A stretch of 64,000 nt of DNA from Streptomyces iranensis (GTDB taxonomy: Bacteria > Actinomycetota > Actinomycetes > Streptomycetales > Streptomycetaceae), in the NCBI RefSeq assembly GCF_017874715.1, contig NZ_JAGGLR010000006.1, positions 124,001 to 188,000 on the forward strand, written 5' to 3'. The first letter of the stretch is position 1; each line of letters begins with the position of its first letter. The notes beneath the pieces were generated by a model. That model had not been told where the DNA came from. It made no database searches and worked only from the letters and a program-made list of their open reading frames with translations. Position numbers and translations under genes: made by a program. Shown here piece by piece: positions 51,115 through 60,828 of this stretch.

Positions 51115-52466
51115 ACGGGGTCCTCGGCGGTCTCGGGCACGGCGGCGGACGGGACGGGGTGGTCGGTGGGCAGTACGGCGATCACCTCGTAACCGCCGTC
51201 CGGCGTCGGGCCGGTGGTCAGCTCGCCCCCCAGCATCGCAGCGCGCTCCCGCATCCCGAGCAGCCCGTGCCCGGCTCCGGGCGAGGGCGGTGCGGGCCGG
51301 TCCGGCGTGGTGTTGACGACCCGGACGGTCAGCCCGTGCCGCCGGTACCCCAACTCGACCCGCGCCTCGGCGCCCGGCGCGTGCCGCATCACATTGCTCA
51401 GCGCCTCCTGGACGATGCGGAACGCCGACAGCTCCACGCCCGGCGGCAGCGCCCGCCGCTCCCCGGTGACATCGGTAAGGATCGTGATCCCGGTCCCCCG
51501 CACCGTGCCCACCAGCTCGTCCAGCCGGTCCAGGGTGGGCTGCGGGGCATGCCGGGCGCCGTCGGCCAGGGCGTCCTCGGAACGCAGCACGCCCAGCACA
51601 CGGCGCAGTTCGGCCAGCGCCTCGACCGCGTTCTGCCGGATGCCCGCGAGATTCTCCCTGAGCTCGTCGGAGGGGTTCTCGGCCAGGTGCGGGGCGACCT
51701 GGGCCTGGATGGAGATCACCGACATGTGATGGGCGACCACGTCGTGCAGTTCGCGGGCGATGCGGTTGCGCTCCTCCAGCAGGGTGCGCCGGGCCCGTTC
51801 CTCCGCGGTGAGCTCCTCCTGCTCGACCAGCCGGGTCCGCGCCACCCGGCGGCCCCGCAGCGCGGCGCCCACCACCACGGCGGTGGTGAAGGACACCACG
51901 GCCTCGTCCAGGCCGTCCGTGTGGGGCCGGGTGGCGAGGGCCGCGGTGACCACGCCCACCAGGAGGGTCAGCAGCAGTGCCTCGGCGGCGATCCGCGGGC
52001 GGACCCGCAGCGCGAGGAGCAACAGGACGGCGGTGTGCAGCGCGAGCTGGCCGTAGTTCCAGGGGTAGAGCACATATGCGGGGACGCGGTCGTCCACGCC
52101 CAGCGCCGTCACCAGGAGCATGGCGGTCGAGAGCCACCATGCCGGTATCGGGCGGGTCAGCGCCAGTTGGACGGCCAGCGCTTCGAGTACGACGAGCCCG
52201 ATCAGCGGCACGGGGTCCTGGGACGTCCCCGGGCGGGCGGGCTCCTGGAACTGCGCCATGCTGAGCCAGGCCATGAGCACCGCGAACAACACCACATGGC
52301 CATGGGGCAGCCGGCCCAGCCAGCGCATCCGCGGCAGTGGATCGCGCGCCACCGTCCACAGGTCCTCGCGCAGGATGCCCGGCACCGCGCGCAGGGCCTC
52401 GCCCAACGTGCGCGGCAGCGTGCGCAGGCCCCCCGCCAGCCGGTCCGCGATCCTGCCGCCTGTCAT
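51111..52466 (-). CDS. Sensor histidine kinase (NarL-partner, HisKA_3 type)
   Basis: A 451-residue membrane kinase. About five membrane spans cover residues 55-205. HisKA_3 dimerisation and phospho-acceptor: LLEERNRIARELHDVVAHHMSVISIQAQ, with the His in ELHD. The HATPase_c domain carries IVQEALSNVMRHAPGAEARV and GHGLLGMRERAAMLGGEL. There is no large extracellular loop, so it probably senses a membrane-associated signal. Start ATG 52466 has AAGGG upstream. The stop overlaps the regulator gene. Confidence 0.93.
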   Translation of the reverse strand: MTGGRIADRLAGGLRTLPRTLGEALRAVPGILREDLWTVARDPLPRMRWLGRLPHGHVVLFAVLMAWLSMAQFQEPARPGTSQDPVPLIGLVVLEALAVQLALTRPIPAWWLSTAMLLVTALGVDDRVPAYVLYPWNYGQLALHTAVLLLLALRVRPRIAAEALLLTLLVGVVTAALATRPHTDGLDEAVVSFTTAVVVGAALRGRRVARTRLVEQEELTAEERARRTLLEERNRIARELHDVVAHHMSVISIQAQVAPHLAENPSDELRENLAGIRQNAVEALAELRRVLGVLRSEDALADGARHAPQPTLDRLDELVGTVRGTGITILTDVTGERRALPPGVELSAFRIVQEALSNVMRHAPGAEARVELGYRRHGLTVRVVNTTPDRPAPPSPGAGHGLLGMRERAAMLGGELTTGPTPDGGYEVIAVLPTDHPVPSAAVPETAEDPV

Positions 52467-52476
52467 GCCCTTGACT

Positions 52477-53733
52477 CTAGACACTCCGCCGCTCCACGTG
52501 CTGTGCCGGCCGTGCCTGATTCCGGGGACGTCCCTCGCGGACGACCCGGCTGCCACCGGCCGCTCCAGGGCCGCCACCGCGGACGACCCCGCCACCGCCC
52601 TTCCGCGGCCGCCCCGCCTCGTACACGTGGAACGCCGCCCAGCAGATCAGCAGCGCCCCCGCGAACACCGGCAGCCAGCACAGCCGGGCGAGCACCCAGC
52701 CGGGTCCTTCGGGCACGGTGTGCAGCCCGGTCTGCGGTCCGGCGAGCCGCAGCGTGGTCACGCTGACCGCCATCATCGCGGTCTGGTGCCACAGGAAGAC
52801 GGTCATCGCGGCGAGGTTGACCAGCGCCACCACCGCCCACACGACGGGCCGCGCCAGCACCCGGCGCAGCGGGCCGCGCAGCAGCAGGGCCGCGCCGCAC
52901 TGGGCGAGCCCGAAGGTGACGGCCGCCAGGGTGGGCGGGTTGAGGTTGGAGATCGAGGCGCCGGGCACCCCGACCATCGCCGCCGGATAGCCGCCGAACA
53001 GGACGAGCCCGGCGGTGACCGCCGCGCCCCCGGTCAGCAGCACCCACCCGGCCATCCGCCCGCGCAGCCTGCCACGGCCCCAGGCGGCGCCCAGACAGTA
53101 CGGAACCAGCCAGCCCGCCGCCAGGTTGACCCAGCCGAGCCAGGCCGGGCCGTCGAAGCCGAACCGGATCAGGTCGACATGCAGCACGACGGCGAGCGGC
53201 CACAGCGGATGCAGCCGCGCCACCAGCGGGGTCGCGGCCGTGAGCACCGCGTAGACCAGCAGGAACCACAGCGGGGACAGGACGAGTTTGAGCAGCGTGT
53301 GCACGGTCAGCAGGCTCACCCCGGCGCCGAGCAGCGCCCCCGCCGCCACCGCCCATACGGTCAGCACGGCTGCCACGGGCCGGAACAGCCGTACCAGCCG
53401 GGCCCGCAGCCACCGCCGGTAGGTGATGCCCCGGGCGCGGGCGCAGTCGTGGCTCTTCGCGCCCATCTGCCCGCCGACCAGGAAGAACACCGCGAGGGTC
53501 TGGAACACCCAGGAGACGGGGGTGAGTCCGGGCTGGTACCGCAGCGGGCTGGCCGCGCGCAGCGTGCCGCTGTCGGCCACGAGGGCGGTCACCAGCCAGT
53601 GGCCGAGCACCACGCCGAGGATGGCGACGGCCCGCAGGCCGTCCACGGCGCGGTCGCGGCCGGGCGGGGTGGCGGCCTCGATCCGCCGGGCGAGGTCACG
53701 CAGCCGGATCGGGTCACGCACCGTCTCACGCAT
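52477..53733 (-). CDS. Acyltransferase 3 family membrane protein
   Basis: A 418-residue integral membrane acyltransferase. The hallmark near the N-terminus is GRDRAVDGLRAVAILGVVLGHWLVTAL with the conserved Arg and His. About ten membrane spans follow, and a 40-residue Gly/Arg-rich tail ends the protein. Family members O-acylate sugars, lipids or wall polymers. The stop lies ten bases from the kinase start, so it may be the promoter-proximal gene of the same leftward operon. The start overlaps the hydrolase gene by 8 bases. Confidence 0.9.
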   Translation of the reverse strand: MRETVRDPIRLRDLARRIEAATPPGRDRAVDGLRAVAILGVVLGHWLVTALVADSGTLRAASPLRYQPGLTPVSWVFQTLAVFFLVGGQMGAKSHDCARARGITYRRWLRARLVRLFRPVAAVLTVWAVAAGALLGAGVSLLTVHTLLKLVLSPLWFLLVYAVLTAATPLVARLHPLWPLAVVLHVDLIRFGFDGPAWLGWVNLAAGWLVPYCLGAAWGRGRLRGRMAGWVLLTGGAAVTAGLVLFGGYPAAMVGVPGASISNLNPPTLAAVTFGLAQCGAALLLRGPLRRVLARPVVWAVVALVNLAAMTVFLWHQTAMMAVSVTTLRLAGPQTGLHTVPEGPGWVLARLCWLPVFAGALLICWAAFHVYEAGRPRKGGGGVVRGGGPGAAGGSRVVREGRPRNQARPAQHVERRSV

Positions 53734-54649
53734 CGCGGCCCTCCACGATCCGGCCCATGCTCGCCAGGGCGCCGGACCCGGACTTGAGGTAGTCGCTGTG
53801 CCCGACGTCCCCCGCGTCGAAGATCCGCGCGCCGAACCGCCGGGAGACCGGGTCGGTCCCGAGGCCGATGGTCGTGCCCAGCAGCGGGATCCGCACATGC
53901 GGTACCCCGCCGATCCAGTCCGCCCCGCCCCGCCCGGCCCAGACGGTGGCCCGGGTGTGCAGCTGCCGGACGTCCTCGTACCCCGTCCCGGGGCTGCCGT
54001 ACAGGACGATGTCAGCGGCGTTCAGCCCCCGGGCGGCCCGTGCGCAGACCACCGAGCCGTAGGAGTGACACAGGAGCGAGATCCGCGCCCGGGGCATGGC
54101 CGCGTTCAACTCCCGTACGAATGAGGCCAGTCGGGGAGCGGCACCGGTGGCCCGGCCCGTGGTCAGCACCTCGGGCGACACGGTGCCGGGCGTCTTGTAC
54201 CCGAGCCAGCCGATGACGGCCGTACGGCGCCCGAGTTGACGGCTCAGCGCGAGCGCCCCGTCCCGGAACCTGCCGTACGTCTCCAGGTTGGTGTCCGACC
54301 CCGGCACCAGCACCGCGATGCGCGTGGCGCGCCCCAGATCCCCGTACACCTCGACGGCACGGCCCCCGTTCCGCCCGTCGAAGGAGAGGAAGTGCCGCGA
54401 CGCCCCCCGCATCTTCCGCAGCGCCCGCGCCCGCTTGCGGTCCCCGTGCCGGGCGGCCATCGCCTCGGCCGCCCGGATCCCCTCCCGGTTGGCGGCGTAC
54501 CGGTGCTCAAGACCCGCGACGCGCACCGGCCCGAGCGCCACCGGCGCGGGCGCGGGCACCTCACTGGGCCCAGCGGCCCCCACCAGGGGCACCACCACCG
54601 AGGCGGTGACGAGCGCCGCGAGCAGGGCGCGGCGAAGACGGGACGCCAT
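53726..54649 (-). CDS. Exported alpha/beta hydrolase (DUF1023 type)
   Basis: A 307-residue secreted protein. The signal peptide is ALLAALVTASVVVPLVGAAG. The DUF1023 hydrolase core contains RIAVLVPGSDTNLETYGRF, the nucleophile elbow ISLLCHSYGSVVC (Ser in HSYGS), VLYGSPGTGYEDV and a C-terminal GHSDYLKSGSGALASM with the likely catalytic His. Substrate unknown. AAGGAA precedes the ATG. It overlaps the acyltransferase gene, which suggests that both act on the same cell-surface compound, though this is only inference from gene order. Confidence 0.88.
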   Translation of the reverse strand: MASRLRRALLAALVTASVVVPLVGAAGPSEVPAPAPVALGPVRVAGLEHRYAANREGIRAAEAMAARHGDRKRARALRKMRGASRHFLSFDGRNGGRAVEVYGDLGRATRIAVLVPGSDTNLETYGRFRDGALALSRQLGRRTAVIGWLGYKTPGTVSPEVLTTGRATGAAPRLASFVRELNAAMPRARISLLCHSYGSVVCARAARGLNAADIVLYGSPGTGYEDVRQLHTRATVWAGRGGADWIGGVPHVRIPLLGTTIGLGTDPVSRRFGARIFDAGDVGHSDYLKSGSGALASMGRIVEGRDA

Positions 54650-54949
54650 GGCTGTTCCTTCCGTGCCAACGGATGTCGTGAGTACGGAAGGTATGGAGTC
54701 GGCCGTGTGGTTGGCGTCCCACCGGGGAGTGCATCTCCGGGGTAGTCCCCAGGTATGACCGGTAGGGGGTCGGGCCGGTGAGGCGGTCGCGGGCCACCCG
54801 GCGGTGGGGCTCGGGCGCACGGCTGATACGCGGTTGATGCACGGCTGAGCGGCCGCGGAGGCCTCGCACCGCCGAAGGGGAGATGTCCTTCGCCCAAGGT
54901 GGCGCCGGTGCGCCGACGTTGCGCACCGGTCTCACCGTAGGAGGTCACG
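54650..54949. other. Divergent intergenic region before the M1 peptidase
   Basis: Exactly 300 bases between the divergent hydrolase and peptidase genes. No gene is evident. The segment near 54680-54760 (GGTATGGAGTCGGCC, GGTATGACCGGTAGG) contains a repeated GGTATG and may hold leftward or rightward promoters, but I cannot define them. Confidence 0.4.
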
Positions 54950-56485
54950 ATGTCCCCTGCCCCCGCATACCGGGCCCGCCGCCGTACCGCGCTCATCGCG
55001 CTGGCGGTCTCGATGGCGGTCTCGATGGCGGTGATGGCGACCGCGGCGGCCGGACCGCCCGGCCGGGCCGGTGCCCCCGGCGGCGTTCCGGCCTCCCCCG
55101 GCGCCCGGACCGCCGGGGATCGGCTGCTGCCCTACCTGGGCAACGGCGGGTACGACGTCCGCTCGTACGACGTCGGCTACACCTACCGGCCCGGGACCAC
55201 GCTGATGGACTCCTCGGTACGGATCCGGGCCACCGCCACCCAGGCCCTGTCCCGGTTCAGCCTCGACGCGGCCGTGGACGAGATCAAGACGGTCGCCGTC
55301 CACGGCGAACCGGCCCGCTTCGCCGTGGACAAGGCGGGCGAGAAGCTGGACATCACGCCCCGGCAGGCGCTGGAGAAGGGGCGCCCGTTCGATGTGGACA
55401 TCGCCTACCGCGTCGACCGGAGCGACAACCGGGCCCGGCCCGGCTACCCGGCCGACCCCGCGCCGCGCCTGACCCCGTGGGTGAACAAGAAGGACGGCTT
55501 CGTGGTGTTCGGCCAGCCGGACCGGGCGCACATGTTCTTCCCCGCCAACGACTACCCCACCGACAAGGCCCGGTTCACCTTCCGCGTCACCGCGCCGAAG
55601 GGGCTTCAGGCCGTGGGCATCGGAACACCGCGCTCACGGACGACCTCGGGCGACGACGCCACCACCGTCTTCTCGACCGGCGACGAGATCTCCACCCAGG
55701 TCGTCCAGTTCGGCGTCGGGCACTACAAGGAGATCCGCGGCCGCGGTCCCCATGGGCTGCCGTTGCGCAGCTACGTCGCCACCGACGCGTACGAGGCGGC
55801 GAAGCCGCTGGTCGACCGCGTACCCGATCAGCTGTCCTGGTTCGGACAGGAGCTCGGCCGACGGTTCCCGCTGGAGACGTACGGGGTGCTCGGGGTGCCC
55901 GAAGGCTATCTGGGGGTGGCCTTCGAATCGGCGACCCTGTCCACGTTCGCCGTCGAGAACCTCGAAGGGCCGGCCGAGCGGCTCGAACCGACCATGGTCC
56001 ACGAGATGGTGCACCAGTACTTCGGGGACGCGCTCGCGGTCGCCGACTGGGACACCAACTGGATCAGCGAGGGCCACGCCGACTACTACCAGCTGCGCTA
56101 CGAGGTGCACCGGGGCTGGCGGGACCTGGACACCGTGCTGAAGGCGCGTTACGAGTTCGACCCCGAGGGCCGCGCCCAGTCCGGCCCCCCGAACCGGCCC
56201 AAGGAGGCCATCGACGCGCTGGTCGGTGCCAACAACGCCGGTGTGCTGATGCTCGCCGGGCTGCGCCACCAGGTGGGTGACACCGTCTTCAAGAAGATCG
56301 AGCGGACCTTCTTCGACCGGTACCGGGGACGGTACGCCGACACCCGGGACTACATCGAGGTGGCGAACGAGATCAGCGGCCGGGACTTCACCGCGTACGT
56401 CAACGGTTGGCTGTACGACGAGAAGACTCCGCCCATGCCGGGCCACCCGGACTGGGTGGCCCCCAAGCCGCCGAAGGGCTCATGA
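54950..56485 (+). CDS. Secreted M1-family zinc metallopeptidase, short form
   Basis: A 511-residue exported peptidase. The signal is RARRRTALIALAVSMAVSMAV. Zinc ligands are intact: HEMVHQYFGD (351-360) and Glu374 in WISEGHADYYQ. The family GxMEN exopeptidase motif is not conserved; the matching strand reads GVAFESATLSTF, so aminopeptidase specificity is uncertain. It is also shorter than classical PepN/ERAP enzymes, lacking the large C-terminal helical domain. The ATG follows AGGAGG at six bases. It stands alone upstream of a two-component system. Confidence 0.88.
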   Translation: MSPAPAYRARRRTALIALAVSMAVSMAVMATAAAGPPGRAGAPGGVPASPGARTAGDRLLPYLGNGGYDVRSYDVGYTYRPGTTLMDSSVRIRATATQALSRFSLDAAVDEIKTVAVHGEPARFAVDKAGEKLDITPRQALEKGRPFDVDIAYRVDRSDNRARPGYPADPAPRLTPWVNKKDGFVVFGQPDRAHMFFPANDYPTDKARFTFRVTAPKGLQAVGIGTPRSRTTSGDDATTVFSTGDEISTQVVQFGVGHYKEIRGRGPHGLPLRSYVATDAYEAAKPLVDRVPDQLSWFGQELGRRFPLETYGVLGVPEGYLGVAFESATLSTFAVENLEGPAERLEPTMVHEMVHQYFGDALAVADWDTNWISEGHADYYQLRYEVHRGWRDLDTVLKARYEFDPEGRAQSGPPNRPKEAIDALVGANNAGVLMLAGLRHQVGDTVFKKIERTFFDRYRGRYADTRDYIEVANEISGRDFTAYVNGWLYDEKTPPMPGHPDWVAPKPPKGS

Positions 56486-56531
56486 CGTGACGGCATGATG
56501 GAGGCTCCGCCCCTCGCACAGATTGGTGAAA

Positions 56532-57302
56532 ATGTCCCATTCAGCCACCGGTGGCGGTGGTCCCCTCCCCGTCACGGTCCTCCTCGTGGAGGACGACGAG
56601 GTGATCCGCAGATCGGTCGCGATGGCTCTGGAGCGCTACGGCTACCGCGTCGCCACGGCCGGTGACGGGCTGACCGGTCTCGAACTGTTCCGGGCGGGCG
56701 GACACGACCTGCTGTTGCTGGATGTGATGCTGCCGGGGCTCGACGGCATCGGACTGTGCCGCCGGATCCGGGAGACCAGTATGGCCCCGGTCCTGATGAT
56801 GTCGGCGCGCGGCGACGACCTGGACGTCATATCCGGCCTGGAGGCGGGCGCCGACGACTACGTCGTCAAGCCGGTCGACACCGCGGTGCTGGTGGCCCGG
56901 ATCCGGTCGCTGCTGCGGCGGGCCACCTATCCGCCGGGGCGCCCGGCGGCGCCGCCGGGCGCCCCGGCGGCGGCCGGAGCCGCGGTCCACCGGCCCGACC
57001 CGCGCCACCACCACGGCGCCCGGCTCCGCTTCGGGGACCTGGTGATCGACACGGGCGGCCTGGAGGTGTTCCTGGCCGGTGAGCCGATCGCGCTGGCCCC
57101 CACCGAACTGCGGCTGCTGCTGGAGTTCGCCGCGTATCCCGGCATCGTCCTGGACCGGGAGACGCTGCTGCGCACGGTCTGGGATTACGACTGGGACGGC
57201 GACAGCCGGGTCGTCGACCTGTGTGTACAGCGGTTGCGCAAGAAGGTCGGCGCCGGGCGGATCGAGACGGTCCGCGGTTTCGGCTACAAGTTGCGGCGCT
57301 GA
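56532..57302 (+). CDS. OmpR/PhoB-type response regulator
   Basis: A 256-residue regulator. Receiver: VLLVEDDEVIRRSVAMALE, phospho-acceptor Asp in LLLLDVMLPGLDG, Lys in DDYVVKPVDTA. A Pro/Ala/His-rich linker of about 35 residues (from PPGRPAAPPGAPAAAGAAV) separates it from the winged helix RFGDLVIDTGGLEVFLAGEPIALAPTELRLL ... VVDLCVQRLRKKVGAGRIETVRGFGYKL. ATG 56532 is assumed; GTG 56526 and TTG 56523 are in frame. The kinase gene begins two bases after its stop. Confidence 0.93.
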   Translation: MSHSATGGGGPLPVTVLLVEDDEVIRRSVAMALERYGYRVATAGDGLTGLELFRAGGHDLLLLDVMLPGLDGIGLCRRIRETSMAPVLMMSARGDDLDVISGLEAGADDYVVKPVDTAVLVARIRSLLRRATYPPGRPAAPPGAPAAAGAAVHRPDPRHHHGARLRFGDLVIDTGGLEVFLAGEPIALAPTELRLLLEFAAYPGIVLDRETLLRTVWDYDWDGDSRVVDLCVQRLRKKVGAGRIETVRGFGYKLRR

Positions 57303-57303
57303 C

Positions 57304-58542
57304 GTGGACACCCCACGCACCCTGCTCAACTGGCGCTCACTGCGCTGGAAGATCGCCCTGCTGGTGGCCGCGGCCTGCTGCGGCATCGCGCTGACGGTCG
57401 GACTCCTGGTGCACCACAGCACCTACGAGCGGTCCATGCACGAGGGCGCGGCCAAGGCCTACACCGCCCTGGACGCCGCCCTCGCCCCGGGCGGTGGCGG
57501 CGGGGACGACGGCGCCGTGCGCACCCCCGGGGAGATGCCGCCGAAGCTGGTGCGGATGGTCCGGGCCCAGGGGATCGCCGCCGTCTACGACGAGAGCCGT
57601 CCGTACCAGCCGAGGATGTGGGCCGGACGGCGGCTGCCCGGCGGCCGTCTGGTGGCGGTTTCGGTCGACATGACGTCGGACCAGCTCAGCCGCGGTGCCC
57701 TGGACCGGCACATGTGGAAGTACTCGCTGGCCGCGCTGGCCGTCATCGTGCCCCTGTCCGCCCTCGCCGCCGAACTCCCCAACCGGCGGCTGCGGCGGGT
57801 GGCGCGCACCGCGCGGCGCATCGCCTCGGGCGACCTGGCCGCCAGGACGGAGGTGGGCGGCCGGGCGGGCGACGAGATCACCGAGATCTCGGCCACGGTC
57901 GACTCCATGGCCGACAGCCTGCGGGACCGGCTGCGCGGCGAACAGCGCTTCACCGCCGATGTCGCGCACGAGTTGCGCACCCCGCTGATGGGCCTGGTCA
58001 CCTCCACCGAGCTGCTCCCGGAGAGCGAGGCCACCGACCTCGTCAGGGACCGGGTCCAGGTGCTGCGCACCCTGGTCGAGGACCTGTTGGAGATCTCCCG
58101 TCTCGACGCCGGTGTGGAACGCGCCGATCTGCGGCCCGTCGCGCTCCCGGACATGGTCCGGGGCTCACTGGCCCGCACCGGCCTCGACGCACGTTTCACG
58201 GTCGGCGCCGCGCCCGCCCTGGTCGAGACGGACCCGCGCCGGCTCGACCGGATCCTCGCCAATCTGCTCGGCAACGCCCACCGGCACGGCGCCGCGCCGG
58301 TCGAGGTCACCGTCGAGGGCACGACGGTCGTCGTCCGCGACCACGGCCCCGGCTTTCCCGACAGCCTCCTCGAGGAAGGGCCGCAGCGCTTCCGCACCGG
58401 CGCGGCCGAGCGCGGCCGCGGCCACGGGCTCGGACTGACCGTCGCCTCGGGCCAGGCCCGGGTCATCGGCGCGTCACTGCTCTTCGCGAACGCCGCCGAC
58501 GGCGGGGCCGTCGTCACGCTTCGGCTGCCGCCGACGGACTGA
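57304..58542 (+). CDS. Sensor histidine kinase (HAMP, HisKA)
   Basis: A 412-residue kinase with two membrane spans (IALLVAAACCGIALTVGLLV at about 17-36, and SLAALAVIVPLSALAAEL near 145) around an extracytoplasmic sensor of about 105 residues. A HAMP segment follows (RRLRRVARTARRIASGDLAAR), then H-box FTADVAHELRTPLMGLV, N-box RILANLLGNAHRHGAAPV, G1 VVRDHGPGFPDSL and G2 GRGHGLGLTVA. Start GTG 57304 lies two bases after the regulator stop. A VanJ-like gene follows on the same strand and may be its target. Confidence 0.93.
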   Translation: MDTPRTLLNWRSLRWKIALLVAAACCGIALTVGLLVHHSTYERSMHEGAAKAYTALDAALAPGGGGGDDGAVRTPGEMPPKLVRMVRAQGIAAVYDESRPYQPRMWAGRRLPGGRLVAVSVDMTSDQLSRGALDRHMWKYSLAALAVIVPLSALAAELPNRRLRRVARTARRIASGDLAARTEVGGRAGDEITEISATVDSMADSLRDRLRGEQRFTADVAHELRTPLMGLVTSTELLPESEATDLVRDRVQVLRTLVEDLLEISRLDAGVERADLRPVALPDMVRGSLARTGLDARFTVGAAPALVETDPRRLDRILANLLGNAHRHGAAPVEVTVEGTTVVVRDHGPGFPDSLLEEGPQRFRTGAAERGRGHGLGLTVASGQARVIGASLLFANAADGGAVVTLRLPPTD

Positions 58543-58656
58543 CGCGACAGAGCCGACAGCGGACGCGACAGCGGCAAGCCGATACACGACGGATGACCGG
58601 CCGAGCGGTGCCGGATCCACGGTCACGGCCCTGCCGAGATCCGTCCCGGCCAAGGT

Positions 58657-58684
58657 GGTTGACGTGCGACGCGATACGTCAACC
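58657..58684 (+). promoter_or_regulatory. Inverted repeat in the leader of the VanJ-like gene
   Basis: GGTTGACG (58657-58664) and CGTCAACC (58677-58684) are perfect inverted repeats around 12 bases, ending six bases before the GGAGG of the next gene. It may be a regulator-binding site or an RNA hairpin near the ribosome site; it is unlikely to be a terminator because no T-run follows. Confidence 0.55.
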
Positions 58685-58705
58685 AGCTTTGGAGGTGCCT
58701 TGCGG

Positions 58706-59788
58706 ATGGCCCCCGATCACAGCCCCCGTGGACCCGGCGCGGGCGTGGCGAAGCCGCCGCGGCCGGAGCGCGCGGGCACCGGCCCCCAGGAAGGGCCCCC
58801 GGCCGCGCCCGGCACCGGCCGTCCACGGATCGAGGCCGTGCGGAGGAGGTTGCCGACGACCGGCGTCCGGTGCCGGCGCCGGGGCCGGGGCCGGGTCGTC
58901 GCCGGGCTCGCGGCGGCGGACGCGCTGGTGATGCTGGGTCACGCCTGGATCCCCAACCGGGTCGGTCATCTCGGCAGTCTCGTCGAGACGTTCCTGCCCT
59001 GGACGGGCCTGGCCGTGCCGCCGCTGCTGCTCTGCGCCCTCGTCCGCCGCTCCGCGACCGCCGTCGTGGCCGTCGTCCTGCCCGCCCTCACCTGGTGTTC
59101 GCTCTTCGGCGGGATGCTCCTCGACAAGCGGGCGGACGGCGGAGGCCTGACTGTCGTGACCCACAACGTCGATGAGCACAATCCGCACCCCGTGCGCACC
59201 GCACGCGCCCTCGCGGCCTCCGGCGCCGATGTGCTGGCCCTCGAAGAGCTGGGCGCCGCGACGGCGGCGTACGAGAGAACACTGGCCGGCACCTACCCGT
59301 ATCGCGTGGTGCGGGGCACGGTCGGGCTGTGGAGCAGGTACCCCGTCGACTCCTCCCGCCCGGTGGACATCGCGCCCTGGCCACGCTCCCTGCGCGCCGT
59401 CGTACGGACGCCCGAGGGGCCGGTCGCCGTCTTCGTCGCCCATCTGCTGTCGGTCCGGTTCGGCGCCACGTCGGGCTTCACCGCCTCCGCTCGTGACGCC
59501 GCCGCACGCCGTCTCGGCACCGCCCTGCGCGCCGAACCACTGCGGCGCACCGTGCTCGTGGGCGATCTCAACGGCACCTTGGACGACCGGGGCTTGTCCG
59601 CGGTCACCTCCCGGCTGCGTTCGGCCCAGGCCGAGGCGGGCGCCGGGTTCGGCCTCACCTGGCCCGCCTCGTTCCCCGTGGCGAGGATCGACCACATACT
59701 CGTCCGCGGTGTGGACCCGCGCGCGTCCTGGACGCTGCCCGCCACCGGCAGCGACCATCTGCCGGTGGCGGCGAGGCTGCGGCTGTGA
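58706..59788 (+). CDS. VanJ-like membrane endonuclease/exonuclease/phosphatase-family protein
   Basis: A 360-residue protein. A basic, disordered N-terminus (about 70 residues) is followed by three membrane spans ([57 protein letters not shown]) and then an extracytoplasmic EEP domain with [37 protein letters not shown] and [11 protein letters not shown]. The layout matches VanJ and its relatives, membrane proteins linked to teicoplanin-type glycopeptide resistance. The substrate, perhaps a lipid-linked wall precursor, is inferred. ATG 58706 is used; TTG 58700 is closer to GGAGG (58691-58695). Confidence 0.8.
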   Translation: MAPDHSPRGPGAGVAKPPRPERAGTGPQEGPPAAPGTGRPRIEAVRRRLPTTGVRCRRRGRGRVVAGLAAADALVMLGHAWIPNRVGHLGSLVETFLPWTGLAVPPLLLCALVRRSATAVVAVVLPALTWCSLFGGMLLDKRADGGGLTVVTHNVDEHNPHPVRTARALAASGADVLALEELGAATAAYERTLAGTYPYRVVRGTVGLWSRYPVDSSRPVDIAPWPRSLRAVVRTPEGPVAVFVAHLLSVRFGATSGFTASARDAAARRLGTALRAEPLRRTVLVGDLNGTLDDRGLSAVTSRLRSAQAEAGAGFGLTWPASFPVARIDHILVRGVDPRASWTLPATGSDHLPVAARLRL

Positions 59789-59814
59789 GCTCCCGGACGC
59801 GGAGGCCGCCGTGC

Positions 59815-60447
59815 CTACCCCTTGGGCACGTAGAACTCCGTCGTGGCGCGCGTCGTCGCCGCCACCACCTCCGCCGGGGCCCCCGAGGCCTCGTACGCCG
59901 CGCCCCAGCGCTCGCTGCTGCGGGTCATGAACTCCCGCGCCTCGTCCGAGGCCTGCCACGCCTCCGGGTCGGCGGGCGCGCCTTCGCCCGTCAGGTGCAG
60001 GGCGAGGCCGAGCAGCGCGCCGTCCCAGCCGACGCCGACCGCGCCGGGGCCGAACTGGTCCCACATCTCGGGCGGTACGACGGCGATGTGCTCCAGCTCG
60101 AAGACGGTCCGCTCCCCGCCCTCCGCGGTCAGCCGGACCTCGACCTCGCTGAAGCCGGGGTTCTCGCCGAACAGCCAGCTCACGGCGAGCAGCCGCGGGG
60201 GTTCGCAGCGCAGGATCTCGCCGCCCGCGTTGCCCGTCAGCTGATAGTGGCCGCCGAGCTTCAGGTCGCCGCTCACCGGCAGGAACCAGCGGCTGATCCG
60301 CTCCGGGTCGGTGCACGCGTCCCAGACGTCCTCGATCGCGGCGTCGTAGGTGCGCCGCAGCAGGACGGTACGGGCCTCGCCGTCGGCCACCTCACGGGTG
60401 CCGACCTCGCGATGGACGTGGTTGATCTGGTCGACGATCTCGCTCAT
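59815..60447 (-). CDS. SRPBCC (AHSA1-like) domain protein
   Basis: A 210-residue protein. The N-terminal START-like fold is recognised by [43 protein letters not shown] and [17 protein letters not shown]. The remaining residues form the C-terminal helix plus an extra segment [34 protein letters not shown]1-like proteins encoded next to ArsR regulators are common in actinobacteria, with unknown small-molecule ligands. It starts three bases after the ArsR gene, so the two are co-expressed. Confidence 0.9.
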   Translation of the reverse strand: MSEIVDQINHVHREVGTREVADGEARTVLLRRTYDAAIEDVWDACTDPERISRWFLPVSGDLKLGGHYQLTGNAGGEILRCEPPRLLAVSWLFGENPGFSEVEVRLTAEGGERTVFELEHIAVVPPEMWDQFGPGAVGVGWDGALLGLALHLTGEGAPADPEAWQASDEAREFMTRSSERWGAAYEASGAPAEVVAATTRATTEFYVPKG

Positions 60448-60450
60448 GAC

Positions 60451-60822
60451 TCATGTCTCCGCATCGGTTCCGCTGCCGCCGCCGCGCTCCTGATCGAGCC
60501 GCCGCTGCCGCTTGCCCCGCGCCAGTTCCGTCCCCAGCGCGTCCAGCCGCTGCTCCCAGAAGCCCCGGAACCGGTCGAGCCACCGGTCGACCTCCCGCAG
60601 GGGCGCGGCCTCGACGGCGTACAACCGCCGTGTGCCCTCGGCCCGTACGGAGGCGAATCCGGCCTCCCGCAACACCCGCAGATGCTGCGAGACGGCGGGC
60701 TGCGAGATGCCGAACTCGGCCCGGACGACGGAGCTGACCTCGCCGGAGGACCGCTCCCCGTCGGCGAGCAGCTCCAATATCCGGCGCCGGACGGGGTCCC
60801 CGAGGACATCGAGTGCGTGCAC
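60451..60822 (-). CDS. ArsR-family regulator
   Basis: A 123-residue winged-helix repressor: [68 protein letters not shown], followed by a coiled C-terminal helix. No metal-binding Cys residues are seen, so it is not an arsenic or zinc sensor. GTG 60822 was chosen over the in-frame ORF start at 60858 because a good promoter places transcription start at this GTG. It is the first gene of a two-gene unit with the SRPBCC protein. Confidence 0.9.
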   Translation of the reverse strand: MHALDVLGDPVRRRILELLADGERSSGEVSSVVRAEFGISQPAVSQHLRVLREAGFASVRAEGTRRLYAVEAAPLREVDRWLDRFRGFWEQRLDALGTELARGKRQRRLDQERGGGSGTDAET

Positions 60823-60828
60823 GCCCGG

